A stretch of DNA of 46,415 nt from Caldisericota bacterium (GTDB lineage Bacteria > Caldisericota > JANLFM01): NCBI GenBank assembly GCA_024655865.1, contig JANLFM010000008.1, positions 35,577 through 81,991 of the forward strand, given 5' to 3'. The notes under the pieces are model-generated. The model was not told where the DNA came from and searched no databases. It worked only from the letters and a program-made list of their open reading frames with translations. Of the stretch, positions 1-7,810 are shown in pieces. A program made the position numbers and the translations under genes. Within the stretch, counting starts at the first letter, position 1, and the number at the start of each line of letters is the position of its first letter.

Positions 1-1
1 C

Positions 2-640
2 ATTCACGCTCCCTACTATATTAATTTGAATTCCCATGATCCGGAAAAAAGAGCCGCTTCTAAAAAGAGGTTAGAGGATGCTGCAAAGGCAGGACAACTC
101 GTAGGGGCTACAGATATTGTTTTTCACCCCGGATTTTACCAGGGAGACTCACCGGAGATTGCCTATAGAACAATCAAGGAGGAGCTCCTGGAGATCACTG
201 GGAAACTTAAGGAACTGGAAATAAACGTTACTTTAAGAGCGGAAACGACAGGGAAGCACAATCAGTTCGGATCTTTGGAAGAGACTCTGCGCCTGGCAGC
301 GGACCTTCCAGGATTGAAGCCCTGTATAGACTTCTCCCACTTGCACGCTCGCCGCCAGTATCACGGGAAAGGGGATTTTCTCAGGGACATTCGTATGATG
401 GAAAGTACCATTGGTCCGGAATCCCTCCAGGAAATGCACATTCACTTATCCGGCATGCATTATTCCAAAGGGGGAGAGGTAAATCACCTTAACCTGGAGG
501 AATCGGATTTCCCCTATCTAGAGCTTTTGGAAGCATTATTCGAAAGTAAAATTTCAGGAAGAATAATTTGCGAGAGCCCAAACCTGGAGGAAGATGCTAC
601 CCTGCTCAAAGGCCAGTGGTTGAATATTTTTCACCGATAG
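2..640 (+). CDS. Endonuclease IV-like TIM-barrel protein (5' partial)
   Basis: The frame is open from base 2, so the gene starts before the window. The visible 212 residues follow the endonuclease IV (AP endonuclease, Nfo) pattern: an HAPYYINL segment right at the edge, FHPGF, an AETT glutamate segment, CIDFSH, HIHLSG, and ESP near the C-terminus. In this family these segments supply the His/Glu/Asp ligands of a trinuclear zinc site that cuts DNA at abasic sites. The segment that normally reads D-x-H reads EVNHLNL here, so one aspartate ligand seems replaced by asparagine. Related TIM barrels include sugar isomerases, but the ligand order fits endonuclease IV best. The stop codon abuts the stop of the convergent MoxR gene with no gap. 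Confidence 0.8.
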   Translation: MHAPYYINLNSHDPEKRAASKKRLEDAAKAGQLVGATDIVFHPGFYQGDSPEIAYRTIKEELLEITGKLKELEINVTLRAETTGKHNQFGSLEETLRLAADLPGLKPCIDFSHLHARRQYHGKGDFLRDIRMMESTIGPESLQEMHIHLSGMHYSKGGEVNHLNLEESDFPYLELLEALFESKISGRIICESPNLEEDATLLKGQWLNIFHR

Positions 641-1588
641 TTAAGTGCCTATATTTATAGGGGTTGTATTCAGGATTTTCTCGATTACGCTTTCGCTGGT
701 CTCTCCTCTCAAACGAGCCTCGGTCTTTAGCAATATCCTATGAGGGAGGGCGAATGGGGTTGCCAGTTTTACGTCATCGGGGGCAACATAATTTCTTCCC
801 TGCATGACGGCTAAGGCCTGACTCAGGTGCAAAAGGGCTATGCTTCCCCGAGGGCTTGCTCCCAGGTAAACATCCTCGTTTTTCCGTGTAGCTCCTACTA
901 AGGAGACGATATACTGATAAACAGTTTCGTCTACAAAAACCTCTCTTGTACACCTTTGTGCTTCCTGGAGCTCCATTTGATTTGCTACCGGCTCCAGTGA
1001 GTAAATGGGATGTGTTGACCTTAGCCTCTGGAGCATCTCTTGCTCGTAATGCTCCTCGGGGTACCCTAATTTTAACCTGATGATAAAACGATCCAGCTGG
1101 GCCTCGGGTAAGGGAAAAGTTCCCTCGTATTCGATTGGGTTCTGAGTTGCCATAACGACAAAAGGTTCCTCTAGGTGATAAGTGACTCCATCGATAGTCA
1201 CTTGCCTTTCTCCCATAGCTTCAAGCAGGGCGGATTGGGTTTTAGGCGTAGCTCGATTTATCTCATCAGCCAAAAGAAAATGGGTGAAGATGGGCCCTGG
1301 TTTAAATTCAAACTGCTGGGTTTTCATATTGAAAACGGAGAGTCCCAAGATATCTGAGGGGAGAAGATCCGGGGTAAACTGGATTCTTTGAAAATTGCAG
1401 CCGAATGAGCGAGCGAGGGAACGACAGAGCATTGTTTTTCCTACCCCCGGAACATCCTCCACCAAGATATGCCCTCCAGCTAAGACCGCAGCCAGAGCCA
1501 TGGTTATCGCCTCCTTTTTGGAAACGATAACTTTTTCCACGTTGTTTAAAACTCTATCCGTTAGATTTTGTACTTCCTGCGGTAGCAT
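641..1588 (-). CDS. MoxR-family AAA+ ATPase
   Basis: About 315 residues. Walker A is VPGVGKT (about residues 46-52), Walker B is LLADEINRA (about 105-113), sensor 1 is ATQNP (about 147), followed by PEAQLDRF. These are hallmarks of MoxR ATPases, chaperone-like AAA+ proteins that help mature or activate partner proteins, often with VWA-domain proteins. I chose the ATG at 1588 because it places the usual short lead before the AAA+ core and has a GAGG just upstream; a longer frame would need a TTG at 1639 deep inside def. It overlaps the 3' end of def by 35 bases and is the last gene of the leftward por cluster. The usual DUF58/VWA partner is not visible, so its client is unknown. Confidence 0.88.
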   Translation of the reverse strand: MLPQEVQNLTDRVLNNVEKVIVSKKEAITMALAAVLAGGHILVEDVPGVGKTMLCRSLARSFGCNFQRIQFTPDLLPSDILGLSVFNMKTQQFEFKPGPIFTHFLLADEINRATPKTQSALLEAMGERQVTIDGVTYHLEEPFVVMATQNPIEYEGTFPLPEAQLDRFIIRLKLGYPEEHYEQEMLQRLRSTHPIYSLEPVANQMELQEAQRCTREVFVDETVYQYIVSLVGATRKNEDVYLGASPRGSIALLHLSQALAVMQGRNYVAPDDVKLATPFALPHRILLKTEARLRGETSESVIEKILNTTPINIGT

Positions 1589-2135
1589 GAGCCTCAATAA
1601 ATTTCCAGAGTTCTTCTGGGACGGGATACCCTTCGACAACTTCCAAGGTATCCCAGTCCTTGACTCTGTCTATGAACAGGATCCCGTTTAAATGGTCGAT
1701 TTCGTGTTGTAGAACTCTGGCAAGCAGGCCCTCGGCCTCAATTTCTACCTTCTTGCCATCCTTGTTAAGACCGACGACCTTCACCCAGCTCCACCTTTCC
1801 ACTTCTGCGTAAATACCGGGGAGGCTGAGGCAACCCTCCTTATCAGCTTCTTTTCCTTTATGAGAGACCATCTTCGGGTTTATTAGGGCTATAGGTCCTT
1901 CCCCAATGTCAGCCACGATGATCTGCATGGGTATGCCTACCTGAATGGCAGCCAGACCAATTCCCTTCGGTTCCGCGGCATACATCGTTTCGATCATCTC
2001 CCCGATAATCTTTCTGACCTCTAAGTTAACCGTCTTGATGGCCTTGGCCTTTTTTCGCAGAGTCGGATTGGGAAAAGTAATTACTTTCCTCGTGGGCTTA
2101 TCCCTCGTAGAGTTTGTACCTTCTGATGTTCTCAT
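1554..2135 (-). CDS. def: Peptide deformylase
   Basis: 193 residues with all three deformylase motifs: GIGLAAIQ (58-65), EGCLS (100-104, cysteine metal ligand) and HEIDH (144-148, two histidine ligands and the catalytic glutamate). The enzyme removes the formyl group from the N-terminal methionine of new proteins. The ATG at 2135 lies inside porB and overlaps it by 38 bases. The conserved protein starts only near residue 17 (RKVITFPNP), so the first residues may be a short extension and the true start could lie downstream of the porB stop. Translational coupling to porB is likely. There is a further C-terminal tail after HEIDH of about 45 residues, longer than the minimal enzyme. Confidence 0.95.
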   Translation of the reverse strand: MRTSEGTNSTRDKPTRKVITFPNPTLRKKAKAIKTVNLEVRKIIGEMIETMYAAEPKGIGLAAIQVGIPMQIIVADIGEGPIALINPKMVSHKGKEADKEGCLSLPGIYAEVERWSWVKVVGLNKDGKKVEIEAEGLLARVLQHEIDHLNGILFIDRVKDWDTLEVVEGYPVPEELWKFIEAHATAGSTKSNG

Positions 2136-3009
2136 CAGCGATGGCCTGGATTTTCTTGAGTTCCTCTTCTGCTCCTGGTTTAAACAGGTGTCGGAACCGA
2201 GCCTGAGGTTTCAGGTAATCCTCAACCGGACGAGGTTTGGGAGTTATTTTTACTACTGAAGTGATCTCCCCATTTTCCATTTCAAATAGAGGATATAGTC
2301 CGGTCTGTACTGCCAGGCGAGCAATTTTAATGGTCAAGGAAGTGTCGTGGCCCCAACCCAGGGGGCAGGGAACGTGGATTTGCAGAAATTTTGGCCCCTT
2401 GATCCCTGCGGCTTTCTGTACTTTTCTCTCCAGGTCCCGGTAGTATCCTACTGAGGTCACGGCCACGTAGGGAGCCCCGTGTGCGGCAACAATTTGAGCT
2501 ACAGGCTTTTTATCCGTAGGATTACCGAAGGAACACCCTCCCGCAGGACTGGTAGTGGTTGAGGCATCAAAAGGGGTCAACCCGGAGCGTTGTACCCCAG
2601 TGTTCATGTAAGCTTCGTTATCGTAAACGATGAATAATATGTTATGACCACGCTCAATGGCTCCAGATAGAGCTCCGAATCCAATGTCCGCAAATCCTCC
2701 ATCCCCTCCCTGGGCGACGACAATAGCTTCATCTTCCCGGCCTAAGGCTTTCAAGGCAGCCTCTATGCCTGAAGCAACCGCGGGAGTATTTTCAAACAGG
2801 GAATGGATCCACGGGACCTCCCATGAGGATTGGGGGAAATTGGAGGAGAAGACTTCGAGACAGCCCGTGGCATTTGCTACTATTACATTTGGCCCAAGGG
2901 CGTTTAGCACTAAACGAGCGGCCAAAGATTGACCGCATCCTGCGCAGGCGGTATGGCCCGGGGCAAAAAGGTTATTGTTATAAGGTTGTGAGACTCCAAT
3001 TTGATACAT
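2098..3009 (-). CDS. porB: Pyruvate/2-oxoacid:ferredoxin oxidoreductase, beta subunit
   Basis: 303 residues. This is the thiamine-diphosphate subunit of the enzyme that interconverts pyruvate plus CoA and acetyl-CoA plus CO2 with ferredoxin. Seen: CAGCG (C22, C25) and ATGC near residue 50, cysteines that bind the proximal [4Fe-4S] cluster in this family, and GGDGGFADIG with a following YDNEAYMNTG, the TPP/Mg-binding segment. The ATG at 3009 has GAGGTG five bases upstream. It follows porA after two bases. The order gamma-delta-alpha-beta is the classical four-subunit por layout of anaerobic bacteria and archaea. A related 2-oxoacid as substrate cannot be excluded, but YMNTGVQRSG is typical of PorB. 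Confidence 0.93.
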   Translation of the reverse strand: MYQIGVSQPYNNNLFAPGHTACAGCGQSLAARLVLNALGPNVIVANATGCLEVFSSNFPQSSWEVPWIHSLFENTPAVASGIEAALKALGREDEAIVVAQGGDGGFADIGFGALSGAIERGHNILFIVYDNEAYMNTGVQRSGLTPFDASTTTSPAGGCSFGNPTDKKPVAQIVAAHGAPYVAVTSVGYYRDLERKVQKAAGIKGPKFLQIHVPCPLGWGHDTSLTIKIARLAVQTGLYPLFEMENGEITSVVKITPKPRPVEDYLKPQARFRHLFKPGAEEELKKIQAIADENIRRYKLYEG

Positions 3010-3011
3010 TT

Positions 3012-4202
3012 TTACACCTCTTCCAGAAGTTCAGGGTTCAAATCCAGGAAGGTGCATAAATGGTCGCTTTCCTGAGCTAATCTCAGACCCTTGAGCACCG
3101 TCTCCCTGGTTACGTCACGGCCTCCCAAACCTACCACAAAACCACTGAGTCTGGGAACGTTAGCCTTTCCATAAAAAGCAGCCCTTATCTCTTGAGCGAG
3201 AACGCCGGTGGCGCCTAAAGATATGTCCTTTTCCATCACTATGACAATTTTTGCCCCGGAAATGGCACGCACGATCTCCTCAAAGGGGAAGGGGCGGAAG
3301 GCCCTGATTTTCAGTACCCCAACCTTTTTCCCCTCCTGTCTTAATTCTTGAGCGATGGCTCTCAAGTTGCTAACAAGGGACCCCATAGAGACAAAGATTA
3401 TTTCGGCATCTTCCGTTAAATAAGTGTCTATCAAGTCTCCGGAGAATCGTCCGAATTTTTCCTTAAACTCCTGGGCAACCTCCACGATTACCTGACGGGC
3501 GTTTTGCTGCGCCTTATGAAGCATATAACGAGCCTCGGTATAGAACTCGGGATCAGTTTTTGTTCCCATGGTTAAAGGGGCTTTAGGAGTTAAGTAGAAT
3601 ACCGGCTTATAAGGGGGCAAAAACTCATCCACCTCTTCCTGAGTAGGAAGGGAAACGGGCTCAAAGGAGTGCGTGAGAATGAAGCCGTCCATGCCGATCA
3701 ATACCGGCAATAGGACCCTATGGTCCTCCGCAATTTTGAAAGCCTGGATGTGCATATCTAACGCTTCCTGGTTGTCTTCGGCGTAGAGTTGTACAAACCC
3801 TGTATCTCGGGCTGCGAGAGAATCTTGAATGTCGTTGTGGATAGTTAAGGGAGCGGAAATCCCTCTGTTGACGGCAGTTAGTACAACTGGCAGTCTCAGG
3901 CCCGCCATATTGTAAAGAACTTCAAGCATCAACAGAAAACCTTGAGAGGTAGTGGCTGTATAGGCACGTGCTCCAGCGGCAGAAGCTCCCAGGACAGCGG
4001 AAGCGGCGGAGTGTTCGCTTTCCACACGGATGTTTTCGGCTTTCAAAAGCCCATCCGCTACCATCTGGGAAAGGTTCTCCACAATGTGCGTCTGGGGAGT
4101 AATGGGATAGGCTGCAATCACGTTAGGGCGGCAGAGCCTAACTGCTTCTGCTACCCCCCGTGAGCCCTCAAGAACAACGGTTTTCCTTACCTGATCCATC
4201 AT
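3012..4202 (-). CDS. porA: Pyruvate/2-oxoacid:ferredoxin oxidoreductase, alpha subunit
   Basis: 396 residues. The N-terminal part (GSRGVAEAVRLCRPNVIAAY, then PITPQTHI) is the pyrimidine-binding domain that reacts with TPP together with PorB; the C-terminal part (around VGVLKIRAFRPFP) is the transketolase-C-like domain. PITPQTHIVE and TTSQG are strongly conserved in PorA. The start overlaps the porD stop in an ATGATGA arrangement; GGAGGT lies just upstream and serves either the ATG at 4202 or the one at 4199. It is co-transcribed with porC, porD and porB. Confidence 0.93.
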   Translation of the reverse strand: MMDQVRKTVVLEGSRGVAEAVRLCRPNVIAAYPITPQTHIVENLSQMVADGLLKAENIRVESEHSAASAVLGASAAGARAYTATTSQGFLLMLEVLYNMAGLRLPVVLTAVNRGISAPLTIHNDIQDSLAARDTGFVQLYAEDNQEALDMHIQAFKIAEDHRVLLPVLIGMDGFILTHSFEPVSLPTQEEVDEFLPPYKPVFYLTPKAPLTMGTKTDPEFYTEARYMLHKAQQNARQVIVEVAQEFKEKFGRFSGDLIDTYLTEDAEIIFVSMGSLVSNLRAIAQELRQEGKKVGVLKIRAFRPFPFEEIVRAISGAKIVIVMEKDISLGATGVLAQEIRAAFYGKANVPRLSGFVVGLGGRDVTRETVLKGLRLAQESDHLCTFLDLNPELLEEV

Positions 4203-4459
4203 CTTACCTCCGGTCTCATTTCAATATCGTGAACCGGGCATTCCTCGGCGCAAATACCGCAACCTTTGCAGTATTCCAGGTCAGCATAAAAATTCTTTTT
4301 ATCAGCCTTAAAGATGCATCCTTCCGGGCAAAGTTTTTGGCATAGACCACAGTCAGTGCAGCGAATGTGCAGAAATTCAGGATAAAATACTCGCCACCCC
4401 CCTGTCTTGTTCAAGCGAGAGGAACCGGGGGCTGCGACTCCTCCTAAAGTAATTTTCAT
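4199..4459 (-). CDS. porD: Pyruvate:ferredoxin oxidoreductase, delta (2[4Fe-4S] ferredoxin) subunit
   Basis: 86 residues with two complete C-x2-C-x2-C-x3-C sets: C34, C37, C40, C44 and C64, C67, C70, C74, which bind two [4Fe-4S] clusters that carry electrons from the TPP site towards free ferredoxin. An extra cysteine at 48 lies between the sets. The N-terminal stretch before C34 is typical of PorD as opposed to free ferredoxins. The start overlaps the porC stop by one base (TAATG), with AAAGGAGGT upstream, and its end overlaps the porA start by four bases, so the four subunits are tightly coupled. Confidence 0.94.
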   Translation of the reverse strand: MKITLGGVAAPGSSRLNKTGGWRVFYPEFLHIRCTDCGLCQKLCPEGCIFKADKKNFYADLEYCKGCGICAEECPVHDIEMRPEVR

Positions 4460-5007
4460 TATTGACCTCCTTTGACAAGCTTATAGGCGTATTCTGCAGC
4501 TTCTTCGTTTTTCCTGGCGATTTCGCCGGAGAAGCGGTGTCGAATAGATTCCTTCACCCCTTCGAGAGTGACCACTCCAGTCAGCCCGGCAAAGGCTCCA
4601 ATGAGAATCGTGTTTGGGATTGGCCTCTGTAGGATTTCTAAGGCGATGCGCGTGGCGGGAACAGTAGCTACCCGGAATCGATTGCCCTCAATTTTAATCT
4701 CCTCGGGCTTTTTCTCACTGTTAATAAGAACATAACCTCCATCTTTCAGCCCGCTGAAGATATCGTAGGCACCGATCAGCGTTGCGTCCTGTACGATCAA
4801 AAAATCTGGGTTGTAAACGTGAGTGCGCATAAGAATTTTTTCTTCCGAGATACGGACAAATGCCTGTACAGGCGCCCCCATCCTTTCAGACCCGAAAGAC
4901 GGTATTGCTTGCGCGTACTTTCCATCCGCGTGAGCCGCGATTGCCAGAAGTTCAGCCGCCGTTACGACTCCTTGTCCTCCTCTTCCGTGAATCCTGATCT
5001 CTTTCAT
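4459..5007 (-). CDS. porC: Pyruvate:ferredoxin oxidoreductase, gamma subunit
   Basis: 182 residues from the ATG at 5007, which has AGGAG eight bases upstream; the longer frame up to 5049 has no better site. The N-terminal IHGRGGQGVVTAAELLA and the following FGSERMGAPVQAFVRIS are diagnostic of the gamma domain, which binds CoA in this enzyme family. It is the first gene of the por set, so the promoter should lie in the 150 bases between it and iscU. That gap shows a GTTAGG / CCTAAC inverted repeat near 5071-5104 but no clear -35/-10 pair. Confidence 0.92.
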   Translation of the reverse strand: MKEIRIHGRGGQGVVTAAELLAIAAHADGKYAQAIPSFGSERMGAPVQAFVRISEEKILMRTHVYNPDFLIVQDATLIGAYDIFSGLKDGGYVLINSEKKPEEIKIEGNRFRVATVPATRIALEILQRPIPNTILIGAFAGLTGVVTLEGVKESIRHRFSGEIARKNEEAAEYAYKLVKGGQ

Positions 5008-5157
5008 CTTTAAAACTCCTAAATTAGTTTTGTCATTAGCCTCATACAAAACACACCCTTACGCTCTCCGGTTAGAGTTAGGGCCGAAAACGCGAGCCTA
5101 ACACTATTAGATTGCCTTCTAGTCCTCGCCCCGGAACTTACTCTGATCAACCCTCCT

Positions 5158-5574
5158 TTACTTGAGATTTTGGGTGTCCCGATTCAGGCTTTTATCTTGC
5201 TGGTGCTTCCTGTGGTAATCCTCTATTGCCGCTTTTAAAGCCTCCTCAGCAAGAACAGAACAATGAAGCTTTACCGGTGGTAAGCCACCGAGAGCTTCCA
5301 CCACTGCTCTATTGGATATTTTTTCGGCTTCGTCCAGAGTCTTTCCCTTTACCAGCTCAGTAACCATGGAACTTGTGGCGATAGCTGCACCACAGCCGAA
5401 TGTCTGAAACTTTATGTCAGCAATTCTGCCATCCTCGACCTTGATCATGAGCTTCATAACGTCCCCGCAAACTGGATTGCCTACTTCTCCCACTCCATCG
5501 GGATCAGGAATTTCGCCCATATTACGAGGATGGAGAAAATGCTCCATTACTTTTTCCCCATATTGTATACTCAT
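5158..5574 (-). CDS. iscU: IscU/NifU-type iron-sulfur cluster scaffold
   Basis: 138 residues. The three scaffold cysteines are in place: C36 with D38 in GNPVCGD, C61 in FGCGAAIA, and C105 in LHCSVLAEEAL. The scaffold receives sulfur from a cysteine desulfurase and passes [2Fe-2S] or [4Fe-4S] clusters to apo-proteins. The C-terminus (DYHRKHQQDKS and onward) is an ordinary short tail, not the extra domain of full NifU. No iscS/nifS is adjacent in the window. It sits upstream of the por cluster, whose PorB and PorD need clusters, and diverges from lpdA. An inverted repeat in the divergent gap (5616-5631) may be an operator. Confidence 0.93.
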   Translation of the reverse strand: MSIQYGEKVMEHFLHPRNMGEIPDPDGVGEVGNPVCGDVMKLMIKVEDGRIADIKFQTFGCGAAIATSSMVTELVKGKTLDEAEKISNRAVVEALGGLPPVKLHCSVLAEEALKAAIEDYHRKHQQDKSLNRDTQNLK

Positions 5575-5615
5575 GTTGCTACTACCTTCCTTTTTTTAAT
5601 GATAACACTTTTTTA

Positions 5616-5631
5616 TAGCAAAAGATTGCTA
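5616..5631. promoter_or_regulatory. Inverted repeat between iscU and lpdA
   Basis: TAGCAA and TTGCTA are perfectly complementary arms with a four-base spacer (AAGA). They sit in the 85-base gap between the divergent iscU and lpdA starts, next to AT-rich runs suitable for a -10 box. The position suits a shared operator; the protein that binds it is unknown. Confidence 0.35.
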
Positions 5632-5659
5632 AATTTGAGGCTTGCGAAAGGAAATTAAA

Positions 5660-7036
5660 ATGTTCGACTTGATAATTGTGGGAGCAGGAACAGCGGGTTA
5701 CGTAGCAGCCCTTTATGCTGCCAGGCATAACCTGAAGGTAGCCTTAGTGGAGAAAGATAAACTCGGTGGAGTTTGCCTCAATCGAGGATGCATTCCCTCT
5801 AAAGCCCTCATCGCCTCTGCAGAGGTTTTCGAGAAAATAAATAGAGCGGAAGAATTCGGGATAAAAGTAGAGGGAAGGGTTATTCCCAACATGGATGCCA
5901 TAGTTGATCGGAAGAACAAAGTAGTTGAGACCCTCAGACGGAGCTTAGAAGGCCTCATCAAAGTAAATAAGATCGCTTTTTTTGAAGGCCAGGCGAGGGT
6001 TCTGTCCCCCGGATCAATCCAGGTTGGTCAGGAAATCTTGGAGGGGAAAAACTTGCTCATTGCTACCGGCTCTTCGCCTGCCAATATTCCCGGCTTTCCC
6101 ATTGATGGGACGAGCGTTCTTTCCACGGATCACATCCTGGAGCTGAGAAACATTCCAGAACATTTAATTATAATCGGTGCCGGAGCTGCTGGTTGCGAAA
6201 TGGGGACCTTCTTTGGGACATTAGGTGCCCAGGTAACCATCCTGGAAATTCTTCCAAGGGCTCTGCCTCAGGAAGACCCTGATATCTCCCGCCTTCTGGA
6301 ACGAGAAATGAGGAAAAGGGGAATTCAATTGAGGACGGGGGTTAAGGTGGAGGGCATGGAGAGGATGGAAGAAGGGGTAAGGGTATTCTTATCAGAGGGC
6401 GAGATAATCCAGGGCAGCATGGTTTTTGTCTCTGTGGGCAGAAGCTTTAACAGCAAAGGTTTTGGACTTGAGGAAATTGGGATTTCTTTGGGGCCAAAGG
6501 GAGAAATTGTGGTCGATCCCTTGATGCGCACCTCTCTCCCTAATGTTTTCGCCGCAGGCGATGTAATTGGCGGCCTCCTCCTGGCACATGTAGCCTCTGA
6601 GGAAGGGAAGACCGCTGTGGATGCTATTCTGGGCCAGGGAAGGCCAATCAATTATCACAAAATCCCCTGGGGTATTTTCACCATGCCGGAGATAGGGAGA
6701 TTTGGCCTTACTGAGCCTGAAGCCCGCGAAAAGTACGGCGAAATCAATGTGGGCCGTTTTGCATATCGTTCCCTGGGCAAAGCTCACGCTATTTCGGAAA
6801 TCTCAGGTGAAGTGAAAATAATTTCCAAAAAGGAGGACGGGGAAATTCTCGGAGCCCATATTATAGGTGCCTTTGCCGCTGATTTAGTGCAGGAGATATC
6901 TCTGGCAGTTCAGGCAGGGGCAAGAAAGGAAGACTTAGCCCGTGCTATTTTTGCTCACCCCACTTTATCGGAAGCGGTAATGGAGGCCATCCATGACCTG
7001 AAAGGCCTCTCCTTGCACAGGCTACCATCAGGTTAG
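5660..7036 (+). CDS. lpdA: Dihydrolipoamide dehydrogenase (FAD-dependent disulfide oxidoreductase)
   Basis: 458 residues from the ATG at 5660 (AAAGGA upstream; a TTG at 5642 is less likely). FAD-binding GAGTAGYVAA is at residues 8-17. The redox pair is C39/C44 in GGVCLNRGCIPSKAL. The NAD-binding GAGAAGCEMG is near residue 180, the second FAD motif AAGDV near 300, and the C-terminal HPTLSEAVMEA carries the catalytic His and Glu. All match E3 of the pyruvate, 2-oxoacid or glycine cleavage complexes. No E1, E2 or glycine cleavage genes are adjacent, so its partner complex is encoded elsewhere. Confidence 0.93.
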   Translation: MFDLIIVGAGTAGYVAALYAARHNLKVALVEKDKLGGVCLNRGCIPSKALIASAEVFEKINRAEEFGIKVEGRVIPNMDAIVDRKNKVVETLRRSLEGLIKVNKIAFFEGQARVLSPGSIQVGQEILEGKNLLIATGSSPANIPGFPIDGTSVLSTDHILELRNIPEHLIIIGAGAAGCEMGTFFGTLGAQVTILEILPRALPQEDPDISRLLEREMRKRGIQLRTGVKVEGMERMEEGVRVFLSEGEIIQGSMVFVSVGRSFNSKGFGLEEIGISLGPKGEIVVDPLMRTSLPNVFAAGDVIGGLLLAHVASEEGKTAVDAILGQGRPINYHKIPWGIFTMPEIGRFGLTEPEAREKYGEINVGRFAYRSLGKAHAISEISGEVKIISKKEDGEILGAHIIGAFAADLVQEISLAVQAGARKEDLARAIFAHPTLSEAVMEAIHDLKGLSLHRLPSG

Positions 7037-7172
7037 TAAAGGGGCTGTTTTATTAATTTTTATTTGATCGGAGATGAATAAAGTTCTTTATTTTTTAAAT
7101 TGATTAGTTTATTATTTTTCTCAAAGGTGGGTAAATGTGAAAAAGGCTAATTGAAGGGAGCTACAGATTACT

Positions 7173-7805
7173 TTGGAAGAGGAAAAATCCACTAAAAGGC
7201 AGATATTATTAATTCTTAAGAAAAAGGGCAAAATGACCATTGCTGACTTAGCGAGGGAGCTGGAAATTACTCCCATGGGGGTCAGACAGCACCTCTCCTT
7301 ACTGGAAAGGGACGGCCTGGTTGCCACAAGGATCATGCGCAAGCCTATGGGGCGTCCAGTATACGTCTACTCCTTAACCGAAGAAGCCGACAACTTATTT
7401 CCCAAAAAATACGAGGACCTTTTAGAATCCATAATTGAAAGCGTAGTTCTGCTTGATGGCGCCGAAAAGCTCGACCAAATACTTAAAACAAGAGCTACCA
7501 GGATAGCCGATCTCTATCACGGAAGGTTTGACAATCTGGATCTTGCCGGGAGAGTGGAGGAACTGGAACGGGTGCTGAACGAGATGGGCTACTTGGTAGA
7601 GGTTAAAAGAATAAACAATCATTCCTTTGCCCTGGATAACTATAATTGTATCCTGAATTCTATTGCCAGGAAGTATCCCCAAATATGCAAGTGGGAGCTT
7701 GAGACATTCAGGACCCTCCTGGGAGTGAAGGTGGATAGGATTTCCGATCTTGCCACAGGAGGACTCAATTGCTCCTTCCTGATCCAGGGAATTCCACAGG
7801 ATTGA
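7173..7805 (+). CDS. SufR-like winged-helix regulator with a Fe-S-type cysteine triad
   Basis: 210 residues from a TTG with AGGGAG upstream; the spacing is long but no better start is seen. The N-terminal third is a winged helix (TIADLARELEITPMGVRQHL, then a wing with RPVYVYSLTEEA). The C-terminus has three cysteines, C159, C172 and C200, spaced C-x12-C-x27-C with a glutamate just after the second. As I recall, this spacing equals that of the [4Fe-4S] ligands of cyanobacterial SufR, a repressor of suf genes. The gene lies near iscU and the por cluster, so a role in sensing Fe-S status is a reasonable inference. Its stop is five bases from the stop of the convergent MFS gene. Confidence 0.82.
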   Translation: MEEEKSTKRQILLILKKKGKMTIADLARELEITPMGVRQHLSLLERDGLVATRIMRKPMGRPVYVYSLTEEADNLFPKKYEDLLESIIESVVLLDGAEKLDQILKTRATRIADLYHGRFDNLDLAGRVEELERVLNEMGYLVEVKRINNHSFALDNYNCILNSIARKYPQICKWELETFRTLLGVKVDRISDLATGGLNCSFLIQGIPQD

Positions 7806-7810
7806 ATTAA

